Assembly (NCBI GenBank): GCA_900155495.1
Contig: FTLJ01000046.1
Span: 104,437-168,436, forward strand
Direction of reading: 5' to 3'
DNA from: Porogramme epimiltina
Lineage: Eukaryota > Basidiomycota > Agaricomycetes > Polyporales > Polyporaceae
Length of the DNA: 64,000 nucleotides
The notes beneath the pieces were generated by a model. The model saw only the letters and a list, made by a program, of their open reading frames with translations. It ran no database searches and was not told the origin of the DNA. Shown here piece after piece: positions 35,956 through 47,443 of the stretch; position 1 is the stretch's first letter, and every line of letters starts with the position of its first letter. The position numbers were made by a program, and so were the translations under genes.

Positions 35956-37751
35956 CTACACCTCGACTCTGAGAGACGGCGTTTCAATGCCGAGTATGTC
36001 ATCTCCCATGTCATTGAGAACACCCTCCTCTCCATTTTCGAGCATTCGGTCTCGCACATGCTCTGTGCTCGATTCAACGGAGGAGCCAGTAGGTCCGGCG
36101 GCGGCGGCGAAGCTCAGGAGAGAGTCCTGAGAGAGAGTCGAGAAGTAGGTCGGGCCGTCGGAGTCAACATTGACTGTCCCATGATTGGCCTCCTGGAGGT
36201 TGATGAGGAAACGGGATATAAGGATTGCTGTCAAGCTGTATGGTGACGATATAGAGTGAGTGCGGCGGAGCTCAGGGAGGAAGGAACAGCAGCATACGGT
36301 GTGATGAAGACGGTGATATTGCTCCCACCATCAGCATTCGCATCCTGGCTGAATATCTGCATCGGAGTCCCTGAGAGATGCCATGCATGGAATAAGCTAC
36401 AAGGAACCCACCGATGCCAAGGAGAATGCCAGCTGCAAAATATTGAGTATGAGAAGTGATCTGCAAGCTATGTGAGTACCATGAAGTAGCATTCACAGGA
36501 TGTAGCATGAATCGTAAAGTGTGAATGAGCGTACATAAAATATATCGTTCCTACCGCATACAAGCGTCAGATCGTTCTATAGATCAACAAAGTTATAGAG
36601 TACTTACCATCGCGCAAAAATACGTCAGCAAGAGTCACATGGCGGCGCATAAGAAATCCTTTCCGCCGAGGGGCTCTGAGAAATAGCTCCCGCCATGTGA
36701 CGGCAATCACGAGGATATCCGCTACAATGAGAGAGCCTCGGGATGCAACGAACCCTGAAGTAGTCATTAATTCAGGTAACATAGGAAAAAATCTCTGGTT
36801 TTACGCACATCTATGGTTGATGAAGAGCAATGAGTTCATGCCTGCAAGGAGTGATAGAAAGACGAGCTCACACAATATACACCTGCTTCGAAGGAGCGAA
36901 CTGCAGTGCTAGGCAGCCGAACACTGGGTCGACAAAACCGCTCAAGCCAAGTCCAGCGTGAGCCTTACAGCGCATGTGTTTCACATCGTGAGGGCGAGCG
37001 CAATCAAGAATACAACGAAATACACGCACGATGTTTACTCCTAGAGGACCAAGAGAAAGGAGGAGAATTAGGGCCGAGAACAGCCTAGATTTGGTAAGAG
37101 CGAGTGCTCGCATGGCAGAAAACACTAGGACATCATTTTCAGTAGGATGTCCCGAAGAGCGTGAGTCCTGGAGTCGCCTACCTGCCGGCGGTATGAGCGT
37201 AGCGTATTCCACCACAGTATACCCCCATTGTATCCCGTTGCAACTGCAATATCGGCTCTCGTCTCTCGTATCAACATGACTAGCTGGCAAAAACATTACT
37301 TACACCTAGGGAAGTATAATGATGTTAGCCCATAGTGAATCGTCAACGTATAAGTCAGTTAGACTTACTTCATCGGTCACGGACTTGTGGAAAGCAATGA
37401 CCATAAGGAGCACAGATTCTCCTAGTATGAGGTATCTATTTGTGAGAAAAAGGACGGCTGCGCCAGAGAACTTGATCCTCCAGAAGAGGTCGAATTCGCG
37501 GTCGGCGGTGATGAGGTGCTCGAAGAAGACGAGTACTGCGATGAAGCGGCGATCGTTATTGTGCCCTGCATGCGAGTGATGAGACTGGCTACTAACCGGA
37601 CGCGGCGAGGGTGACGTATTTATTCACAAGGCTGCGACAGTGTGTGGTCAGTGGAATGGATAGTACCGGCGGGAAGCTATGTTACTTACAAAGAGTCAAA
37701 CAAACTGATTATTGTGGTCCCGTTATCGGTTGCAGCGGGGTCACCAGACAT
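35956..37751 (-). CDS. DUF6533-family seven-TM membrane protein, array copy K
   Basis: Exon 1 (37690-37751) reads MSGDPAATDNGTTIISLFDS with a GTAAGT donor. The microexon gives VNKYVTLAAS, ending in GTTAGT. Exon 3 reads VLVFFEHLITADREFDLFWR with FLTNRYLILGESV-type sequence. The exons CNGIQWGYTVVEYATLIPPAG, FSAMRALALTKSRLFSALIL, VDPVFGCLALQFAPSKQVYI and VASRGSLIVADILVIAVTW are intact. The loop exon reads QIFSQDANADGGSNITVFIT. The last exon reads LTAILISRFLINLQEANHGT and ends PSLRVEV at 35956. About 395 residues, apparently functional. Its right neighbour is again the second heptahelical family. Confidence 0.82.
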
Positions 37752-37806
37752 TTTGACCCCAGGGAATGTTGCTGACAAGCTGTTGAGAGGATTCAAGCCA
37801 TGGCAG

Positions 37807-37815
37807 TAAATATAT
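37807..37815 (-). promoter_or_regulatory. TATA box of copy K
   Basis: The minus strand reads GGGGGATATATTTAC about 60 bases before the start at 37751. Confidence 0.55.
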
Positions 37816-39289
37816 CCCCCAGCCGGCAAATAATATCACATGTGTCGAATAGTTTTTATTGAGTTGGTGTATGAGTTGCTCTCAGTCAAGATTCCTGAAT
37901 GTACCGATGGAGACACTGAATGGGGCGAGATCTGTATAGTGCGATGATCTGAATGTCCGGGCCACAACCAATATGGCTTCTATGCCTGTGCATTCATATG
38001 CTGCAGCACCGCTGTAAGTATCGATTTGTACCTCGGAGGTGATCACCTACACTGTGGTACAGGCTATAAATCACCCCATGAGTGGACTTGCCAGACTTTC
38101 CCGCCACAGTTATAGCCTCAGCCGAGCACGGCCACAATGTTGGGAAATTCATGCCGTCCATGGAACCTGAAACGTACATCCGGGAGAACAGAGAAGAGTT
38201 GTTTCGCCAGTGTACAGATAAAGATTGAAAGATGGTTTGTTGGTAGTGGTAGACGAAGACCGACGAGACACATGCGCAATCCACAATGTGCAACTTTGTA
38301 TCAGGTACTGTGAAGATGGTGGTGTCAGGGTATCTCAACCGAAATGTTTCTAGGGTTATCGTGGTGTTTTGGTTGGAGGATTCTAAGCCTTACCGGTCCT
38401 TACACGGATAATATGCACCCTGAGTCTCATTTCTGCAAAGCTCAGTCGACCCATGGCCACAGATAAAGATGATTCTTGGCGGCGCGGAGATCGGACGGGC
38501 TCGCCGCAACCGAGCGAGGTGCCCTTGACATTTGTCGGGACTCGAACTCTGAGCGGGCCAACAGACATAACGATGGTGGGGCTACAGATGGACTGCCGTA
38601 TGCCAACCGAGGGATCTCTGGGACTTGCCAGTAGAGGGCATGAGAACATGACAAAGGCGAGGCGAACTGATCGCGGCACCACGCGGGAGTGTCGGCCGTC
38701 CGTCACGTGGGGTGGGCGCTTCCCAATAGTGCCCCCGCGTAGCTTGGCCGTTGCACTCTGCCTTCGTTACTAGCCGCCATCGACATGCCCCTCCCCCCTA
38801 CAAGCCGTGTACTTCTGAGACGCGCATCTATAACTCCCGTTTCTGCACGAGAGCAGTGCCACAATCTCTAGCCCGTCATCGCTCACAGGATGGGAATATC
38901 ATTCCCACCTCTTTCCGTGGTTGGACAACCTCCTCCTGCCCTCTCTCTTCTGGGAGCTGGATAACGGAGTAGAGAGTACCTGTGGGACATGGAGCCCCTA
39001 CTTACGCAGACACTGTCGGCTTTTGTACGTGCTCCATATCTCAATTTCGTGCTCACGCTCCTACCAACACCTCCCACTCCGCAGCCGCTGGAGATATCTT
39101 CTCCCTTGCTCCAATGAGAACCGCCGACAGCTTTCGCGGCTCTACTAGTTTCAGACCTTCATGCATCACGTCAATGCAAATACATAGCAGTAACCTGTAC
39201 CCAAAACGACAGCCGTCTGTCTCACAGTGCGTCCTGGAGGCCCCGTTTGTCCTCTCGGTGAGCCAGGCGGCTATTCAAGATGGTAAATA
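37816..39289. other. Spacer upstream of copy K
   Basis: The upstream block is recognisable at 38040-38340 and a GC-rich piece at 38460-38560 (gctcgccgcaaccgagc). From 38700 to 39289 there are open + strand frames but none that I can tie to a family. Confidence 0.4.
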
Positions 39290-41765
39290 TTATATCCGGC
39301 GCACCAATGGCCCAGCATATTCAGACTCGCATCGGCCCTGCAGCCTTCGGATCCATTGTATCTGACAGGTGTGTACCTCTTAGATCCCCCGAGGCTGACC
39401 TCCCCCATACTTACCTGAGTTTTTCCAGATATAGACGAAAGCACGTCGCGCTCGTGTGCGGTGACGTCCCGTCGAGCAAGGCTGTTATCATGTAATCTAT
39501 TCCACTAGCTACTCGCGATCATTTTTGTTGCATATATGTTTACGCTCTCATACTGTTTTGATACTTCATGGAACGTCGTCCTCCGCAGGACGCACATTTT
39601 CGGGATCTGCGAAGCACATAGAACCAGCTTCAAATACCATTTCGTCGATCGGAGAACGGTTGAGGTTTATGAGTGTGATGATCACCATCGGATAACCTGC
39701 CTGTAGGACTGGCAGCGTCAAAACGGTCCACGGTGAGCTCAATGTGGATGAGCACGTACGACCAAGTATATCATGATTCCTCGAAGGAACACGTAACCAG
39801 AATACTGGAACCAGTTGGGGACATTGCCATGGACGATGATGTCATAAAGCTCGAGAGTGACAACAAGTAGCTTTGGAAAATAAATTATGTAAACTTCTGA
39901 GAAGAAAGACGTAGTAAGTGGCTCACCCAGATCAGGGAGTATCCAACACCTGATTCAATAACTAACAGGAGAATGTTCGTAGTTGAGGACTTGATACTTG
40001 CCTCGGACCGAGTATCCTTCAATATGTTACGATTTTCCCTGTTTGACTGCTGATAAGTTACTCCTCTCAACAAATCGCTGCAGATAAAATGAACCATACC
40101 GTGCTTTTTGACTTATGAGAGACGTCGCCATGACGTTGCTCGCGAGGGAAAGGCAGAAACATGCTGCTCCAAACCTGTCCAAAGCGTAGAGCTGGGGTCC
40201 TTGGTTCAATAGGAACCCGATCTGGGGAATCCCTGAGTTATATGTCGCCACAGATCCAAGGGCTATACAAAAGTAGGTTTGACTCTATTACTAAGTATAG
40301 ACGAAGCAGGATGTACATATCAAGCCCACCTAGGGTTGCAGCCAAAATTACTGCGCAGCAGAGCCGCACATAGTAGTTCCTTGCCCACAACACATACGCT
40401 CTCCACCATACGATCGAATCTCCCACGAAAATCTGCGTGAAAAGCTGTGAGCCGTCTGCAGGGTACTGTACCGAACTCACAGTACTTACGGTGATAGTGA
40501 GTGTTGCTGTCAATATCTGAGATTGACGGCCTTGCACGTCTTCCCCCCAGCTTGTGGTCGGGAGGGATGCCAAAGTCAATGAGTAGAGATTCGCATAGCA
40601 CGATATGGACACCACAAAGTGGATGCACGCGGATATGTACAACATCGCAACAGAGAGTAACATAACGCGTCTCGGACGGCGGTGTATACCATTCCGTCTA
40701 TGAAATTGACTTGTCAGTAGCGATGAGTAATGTGACTGGAAAGAGATACTTGCAGCAAGAAGAAAATAGTCGCAGAAGCAAGTATAGTGAGGATACCTTG
40801 TGCACGCTTGCATCAGCGCATCCTTAGGAGCAGAGGCAGAAAGCAATGACTGACCAAAGAAGACAGAGGATGCAATGATTGTACTAATTTGCATTCTCGC
40901 AATGGGGTCCGTGGCAATCCACCCCACAATGCTCCGTGCTTGGACGGTCATGGTTGGATGGATGGAGGGCGGGGGTGGAATCAGCTCAAGTCCGCTCTTA
41001 GGAGATTATGTTTGGGGTACTTAACGGATGCTCACTTGTGGCTGCATGCTCGTGTCGTGAGGTGTTGAACTTCGTCGAATAGCCCCAAATCCAAACGATC
41101 AACGGTCACTCAGTGGCATGGAGCTCTCAACGTGGATGACACGGCTGACACTGAAGGCCGCATACTACCCCGAGATGGATATGTACCCGTGAAAAGTGGA
41201 AATTTGGTTCTACGAAGAAAGGATAGAGCACGACGTTGGCATTCACCTTCTTTTCTGCTGCCGCCGCCGCATGATACTATGGTTCCCCCATGGATATAAA
41301 AAACAATCTCGACTATTACCTTGGCATACTCGCTGCGCCTGACACCCACGGGATGTCTACCTTGATCATACAGATGTCTCAAATCCTTCCATCTGCCAGA
41401 CAGAAGGTTGGATGGTGGCCACGCAGCGCCGCAGTTACGCGACCCAACGGATTTGGCTTGTTAAAAGCGAGACGGGAGCCAAAAGCCAAAGACGTGATGA
41501 ATGTCAATCTTCTGTGAGGGAGTTTGATTCGAGTAATCACCTACCACCGACCGTGACTCTTGGGAACACTTGCTACTTCCACAGTGAGAGCGTGTTATGC
41601 TTGATAAAAGTCCTGGTTAGTACGACAAACGGCCATTTAGTAGAGTAAATAGTGCTGACGTCATAGTAGACGCGCATCAATCCTTGCTCGGCACAGTCGC
41701 ATTTTTATCACCGTTCGAGATGCCTGTTCATTTATCCGATCTCCGGAGGTCTCTTTGTCACCATC
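39290..41765. repeat. Segmental duplication, right copy
   Basis: Partner of 29680-32165, about 9.6 kb away in the same orientation. It carries gene J and its flanks. In both copies this block sits immediately upstream of a DUF6533 copy or its remnant. Confidence 0.7.
39566..40951 (-). CDS. Heptahelical membrane protein J, paralogue of H
   Basis: The start at 40951 gives MTVQARSIVGWIATDPIARM. Exons read ILTILASATIFFLL, RRPRRVMLLSVAMLYISAC, FVGDSIVWWRAYVLWARNYY, GIPQIGFLLNQGPQLYALDR, FCLSLASNVMATSLISQKAR and NILLLVIESGVGYSLIW. The last exon is MVIITLINLNRSPIDEM with FADPENVRPAEDDVP and a stop at 39566. About 330 residues, seven hydrophobic segments. Unlike H, the acceptor before GIPQIG is an intact CAG. 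The second intron starts GCAAGT at 40753, a GC-AG intron where H has GTCAGT; GCAAGT is the standard form of GC donors, so it should splice. The family is uncharacterised to my knowledge. Confidence 0.72.
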
Positions 41766-42328
41766 GGGGACGTTTTGACAGATCTTAGAGTTGCACCTTA
41801 TTTTCCGTGCTCTAAACGGTAAGCATGGTACGACAAACTTTCAAAAAGCCAAGAACCCCCTGACGTGCATTCTGACGGAGCTCGAGCGAGTGTTTCAACG
41901 GAGTGACTAGCAGGGCGTCCGCGGGAATCTGGATTCACGGTTCTGCTACTTTTTCCGCAATCGCGTGTGATTCCAATGGCATCTATTAGCTGAGAACATC
42001 ATTGCCCTCATCTGTAGTCTACTATACGTGCGCATATATCTGGCCATCAAGCGTCAACATTGTACTGCCGCATTATCCTTGAAGTTCCTTCCATATCGTA
42101 CCTCATACCCTAAGCTTGTGCTCAGCTCCTTCGTTGGGCTCTCATCGGCCCAGCGACCTCCCACAGCATTCTGTGTCTCCCAACTACGGGTCCCATGCGT
42201 AAGTACATCTCTTAAGCTCTGTAGCCGCTGGTGCATGGTGCAGTGAGGTCGTCCTGTGAGCTTGTACAGATGATCACCGTAACTACGGTAGAGCGCTCGA
42301 GCCGATTTCCCCCACACGAAACTCTATT
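40952..42328. other. Spacer between gene J and copy L
   Basis: From 40952 to 41765 this is duplicated 5' flank of gene J. From 41765 to 42328 nothing is recognised, except that the last 100 bases are likely the 3' flank of copy L. Confidence 0.4.
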
Positions 42329-44176
42329 CTAGTTGTCTGCAAGGTACAGAGACAGAAAGCAGAGGTAAGCCATAGTGAATCTCAGTGCGTGCCTGTTGCG
42401 ATCGCTCCATGACACGCACCTTGACACCTCCATAATTGCCAGTGATTCCGCTGTTCCATGAGATACTTCATCACTGCCGGTTACCCCAGCCTCAAAATCG
42501 CGGCATTCGTCTAGATCTGCGCCTCTGTGAGGCTCTGCCGCAGCTTCGACCATGCCAGGGGCGGCGACGAAGCTCGGAAGGGAGTCGTTAGAGCGGATCG
42601 AGATGTGAAGCGAGTTGACCTTTGTACCACGGAGGTGAGACTCTTGGAGGTCCATGATGAAGCGAGAGATGAGGATCGCTGTGAGCCTGTGCATGGTAAA
42701 TGACGCGCACTGTGGTGAGTGCTATGGAATGAATGATGGCAGTGCCGGTTGCGTACGATGTAGTGAGTGCGGCAAGGTTGTTGGTAACATCGTTAACTCC
42801 ATTGTACGCCTGCGGAAGAACCAATTGAGCCTGAAAACTATAACAGTACACTCTAGAATGACGTACTAAAGTCAATAGGAACGAGACATGCAAGATATTG
42901 AACATTAGGATGGATCTATAGGGGATGCAAGCCTCAGAAAGTTGCCACGATATGTGCCGCTGAGCTTACATGAAATAGACAGTCCCTGAAAGAAGTCATA
43001 GTTCATTTAGCTATCCGCAAAGTTGAATATAAAACGCTTACCATCACGCAAGTATATATCTGTCAGACACAGATTGTGTCCCTCTGCTAGGAGTGCCTTT
43101 ACGGAAGGTACAGAGAGATACAGCTTCCACCATGTGAGGGCGATGACGAGTACGTCGGCTACGATCAGTGATATTCTAGATGCCATTGTTACTGGCATGT
43201 TCTTCAGCGACAAGCGTGGCATAGATGGTGAGCGTCACTCACACCTGTACAGATACATGTCAAGGAAGCATTTCAAGAATAGTAAGAAAATAGGGATTGG
43301 AACATACCCAATCTTAACGGGTCCGGAAGGAGCGGTTTCCAGCGCTAAGCACCCAAGCAAATTATCGTCTTCTATGTTGAATCCAAGCACGATTTGAGCC
43401 TATTGGTACGTTTTACCATGCATCTTGAGTTTTCAAGTGGAGGAGATCTACGCACCGCTATGTTGGCGCTCAGAGGGCCAAGGGAGAGCGCCGCGATGAG
43501 CACTGTGAAAACCCAGGAATTACTGAGAGCATGGGCACGGACAGCAGAGAACGCTGTGTAGCTCGTTGTCAGCAATAAACTCATCCAGAATTGACTGCAA
43601 CGTGACATGCCTGCTGGTGGTATAAATGTGAAATACTCCATAATCACAGTGGCCCATTCGATGCCACTGCAGCTAACATACCTTTCGTCATCTGATGTTC
43701 CGATGTGCATTGTAGTTTAGGCAGCTCACCTCTAGTAGGATGTGAGGAAGCCGGTTTTAGCCCTACGCACTCGGAGAGAAAGCAGGCCAAACTTACGCTA
43801 TTCATCCATGTCACAGTGTTGAATAAAGGTAGCGGGGAAACCACGCTGTATAAGACAGCAATGTACCGGTTGACCAATAAGAGGATACTTGCGACGGAGA
43901 AGTTCCTTCTCCAGAAGAGCTCAATCTCGCGGTCCACGGTGATCGCATGCTCGAAGAATATGAGCACTGCGTAATGGACTACAATGAGTTGTCAAATCCA
44001 TACGCACGTACTAAGTTTTAGGCTCACTCGACGCTGCGATGGAGACATATTTTCCAACAAGGCTGCCGTTTTGTGGTGTTAGTGTGCTCAATTATGATCG
44101 TAGTACGTAGTTATGCCACTCACAAAGAACTGAATGTCTCTATGATCGTGGTTCCGTCCATGGTCGAAGTGGGCAT
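42329..44176 (-). CDS. DUF6533-family copy L, divergent branch
   Basis: The first exon (44124-44176) is shorter than in the other copies: MPTSTMDGTTIIETFSS, without the SDPAAS box. The microexon is LVGKYVSIAAS. Exon 3 reads VLIFFEHAITVDREIELFWR, RNFSVASILLLVNRYIAVLY. Other exons give CSGIEWATVIMEYFTFIPPAG, FSAVRAHALSNSWVFTVLIA, MASRISLIVADVLVIALTWW and LTDIYLRDGK. The loop exon reads QAYNGVNDVTNNLAALTTSY. The last exon reads LTAILISRFIMDLQESHLRG and continues to a stop at 42329, about 30 residues longer than the typical tail. The family helices are all present and no break is seen. It is clearly older than the A-K group and marks the boundary between two sub-arrays. Confidence 0.78.
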
Positions 44177-44238
44177 GGTGAAAACGATGGATAGAGAGTA
44201 TTCCCTGCAACTTGAACGGTTATAGATATAGTATCAGC

Positions 44239-44248
44239 TTTAAATATA
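44239..44248 (-). promoter_or_regulatory. TATA box of copy L
   Basis: The minus strand reads AAGGTATATTTAAAGC about 63-70 bases before the start at 44176. Confidence 0.5.
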
Positions 44249-47200
44249 CCTTCTGCAGGACGACTCACCTGGTGGTGGTGGCCTCCACCCGTCATCGACT
44301 GTCGCTTAGAGCCTCCGTTGAGATGACGAGGGTAACGCCTGTATTCTTAAAGCTGTGCAGGATAGAGATAAGTCACAAACCGCAACATCCGAGAGTAGAG
44401 CTCGTTTCCGTGGCAAGGGAGGACTGCCGCACTTTCAATTGATGCAGCAAGCTTTAGGGTAGACATTATCACCATTTCCCTGTGTCGACTCCACCAAGAT
44501 ACAACTTTGATGCACAGCATTGGCTGTCACAAATCTTATCCACCATCTGTAGATATAGATGAAGTGCAGGATGGAAGCGTGATAGAAACGGTAAGGTCTG
44601 TCAACCGCGTTGATAACGGGACGTACGCGACGTGCAGCTGGCAGTTGATATACCACATCATTACCGCTGGAAATTTTTCAATTGGGTGTTTTGCGGACAG
44701 AGGAGTCGAGGTGGAAAGAGGGTACGCCAGCCTCAGTTTCTCATTTTTAGAAACGAGGTGGCTAGCCTGAGATACTAGATGATCAACGTCGCGACGCGAG
44801 CTCACCACCGGACCGTTACCAAGGACAATTTCGCTCCACAGCAACTGCGGTGGGTGTACTTCCAGAGCATATTGCGGCCACAGCCATGACCTCAACGGAG
44901 CACAGTCACAAGTTTCTTGGCAAGAGACGCTTGCGCCATTCGCACAGGATTCGCGCGGAGGTTGCAAGGGCTCCCGCCGCGCAGGGCACTCCTGAAATCG
45001 GGTCAGCTCTAGAAGAGTAAACCATTGACCGAAATAGAAAACACATGAAGTCAAAGGCCAGGAATGCGGCTTGCGGCATACGGCTGAGGCGAAGGTCTTT
45101 GCTGAGAAGAGGAGAAGGCCAGGCGCGCGGAATCACCGGCGCGGCACTGCTGCTCACCGCGCCGGCGTCTCCTGGCGTTGCCAAGGGGACCATCCGTTTG
45201 CTGCCTCCTGGGACCTGCAGCCAGCTTCCCCGTCCTCTAAGTAAGTAGGCCCCCTCTCTTCGTCTACTTGCTTTCGGTTCTTCATGTGACTGATCACCGC
45301 GGTCTCTTCTTACCATTGTAATCATTCCCTCATGCGAGGTCTACCGCGCTCTCTCTAAAGCTTATGGCAGCAAGTATGACTCAGAGTCGGGAGCACAACG
45401 CTCTTCTATGCGCAAACTAGTTCATCTTTGCTATGTCTCCAGGTCTAGGCTTCGCTCACGGGCCCCTAATGACAACTCTTGCTACGTGTCGCCGCAGGCG
45501 CTCCCGCTCACGCACGCATAGACGCTTCCCGCTGCGCCTGCGACGCCGCCCATCTCTTCTATTCGCGCCTTCAACGTGCACATCTACGTTATATTTGGAA
45601 GCATACCGCGCGCAAAATAGCCTATGTTATCACACAAAATGTTATCAAGATACGAATGCCGCGTATACCTGCCTTTCAAGTGTCGCAAGTCGTTCTCAGA
45701 TGACGGCGGCATCCTTGACGCACAAGGGGCTTCGCGAGGTGAGTTGTTCATTAGCTTTCATAAGAAACTCTCTGACATGTCGCAAAGGATCATTGGGGAT
45801 GCGAACTGGATATGCAAGGCTCTCAGGTGAAGAGATCACGGAGTACTGAAGTAAGCTACGCGCGTCGCGAGGGTGGAGAGCCCCGTGCTGTGAATGAACA
45901 TGGTCAAGGTGGCGAGCAGTATTCCGGATGTGCGTGCGCTCGTCTTCCATTCTATTCGCGTTCTCACCTACATCATTGCAGCCTGCGCACCAAGCAGTCC
46001 GCCGCATGGAATAGAGCACAGTCGACCATCTCACCCCCTCCTTACGAGAAAAACCCTCTTCGCACCACCGGTATCAGACATCGCAACTCCCTCAATATAT
46101 GCGCATTAACCAAGGGCGCGACGACATGCTCACCTTCCGAGCGAATCGGCGCGCAGCTTGTGGCTGCGGTGCTCTCCAGCAGCTCTCATCTTGCTCTTAA
46201 CACCCTTTCTCCTTGACGTTTCTGCTTCACCTCCCGCTATCACTAAACATCAAAGGCGCGAAAGTCTACGTTTTCGCGTAGCAACCTGACTCCTGCGTCA
46301 CTGTACGCGCTTCTTCAACTCGCCTAGCCAGGCACTCATCGACGTCCGTCCGTCGTGCGCAGAGAAGCAGGGGCCTCCCCGGTCGTCGACATGTCAATGT
46401 TCTCGGAAGCACCCAGCGGGGAGCACTTATGCGTACTCTGCGGCCTGCCTCACGTCGACCATGTTAGACCGAAGTCCTGCCAGTCGTCCCTGCCTACAAG
46501 GTCCCCAAGAATCTTGTGGATGGGATACCTTGGTGTACCGTGTGCGCTCTTGACTGTATCGCCAACACGGTTTTTCTCTACGGCGTCGAGATGGCTAGGA
46601 GTGTATGCCCTACGTTTCCATCCTTTCGCGGCATCTATTATTCCCGAATATCTTCGACGTATCTCAAGGGCTGTCCTTGGTCTTTCCGTACGTACTGTAT
46701 ATACTGTTCACCCCTTTTTGAATAAACATACTCCTTGTAGCCTCGTTCATAGAGTGTGCATCCGGTGTAAGAACGCGCACCTATGCTCGACCAACTCCGT
46801 GGATCGCAGGCTTGGGTGCAAAGTACTTCGGTGTGGGGATCGTGAGTCTCATTTTAACTCCTCCGCGCACACACCCCGACTAATCAACGCTTTTTCAAGC
46901 ATTTACCGAACATTTGGATCTCTGCACGATGATTAAGCATATTCACATTTGTCTGCATAGTTTATGTCCATTCGGATTTTGCAATCAACGTGCTTCCGCA
47001 CATTTACCTCGCTGTCCTCGCGATCTTGCGCGAGCTTTCATGATATTCAGCCTCCATTTCATATTATTGCTTGTGCGTTATGAGCAATACTACATTACGC
47101 GGACCCTAAACTCAGCCGTCAGAGATGCCACTTAAAAGAAAAATATGCACTCACTCGGAGTCGAACTGACGATGTGACGTGTCCGCCTTCCGAGGCAAGC

Positions 47201-47443
47201 GCCCATGCCATAGATCATACATGTGGGGTAATCGGAATATGCTATACCCTGCAGAAGAACCAGATAGTGTGCAAGGCAGTAACAAGAAAATCATGAATTA
47301 GGCCGATCTGAGTCGATATCGAAAGCGCAAAACTATAGTAAAGGCGAAGGAGATCCAAGAAATCGATCCGTACTTGGGGCCTCGAGGTTAAGTCATCCTG
47401 TGCACGCTGCGGCCTACGCCTCCGCTGGGACGGGAGACTGCAC
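44249..47443. other. Spacer between copies L and M
   Basis: About 3.2 kb with no supported gene. The first 150 bases (cctccacccgtcatcgactg) may be a remnant of the upstream block. A + strand frame at 45620-45735 with ECRVYLPFKCRKSFSDDGG faintly recalls a zinc-finger exon but lacks the second metal-binding half. A tRNA-like stretch lies at 47150-47215. Confidence 0.4.
47150..47215 (-). other. tRNA-like B-box sequence, probably a relic
   Basis: The minus strand reads AGTTCGACTCCGAGTGAGTG near 47160-47180, like the T-arm and 3' acceptor of a tRNA, with TATGGCATGGGCG about 50 bases upstream resembling a weak A box. No matching 5' acceptor strand or clean anticodon stem is visible. Confidence 0.25.

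Noticed and set aside
39230..39365. Possible lectin or protease-inhibitor-like frame with DGKYYIRRTNGPAYS.
   Set aside because: Only one short segment looks similar, it is not kept in the paired copy at 29700, and no second motif supports it.
45620..45735. Zinc-finger-like frame KCRKSFSDDGG on the + strand.
   Set aside because: The spacing of cysteines is wrong and the two histidines of a C2H2 finger are missing.
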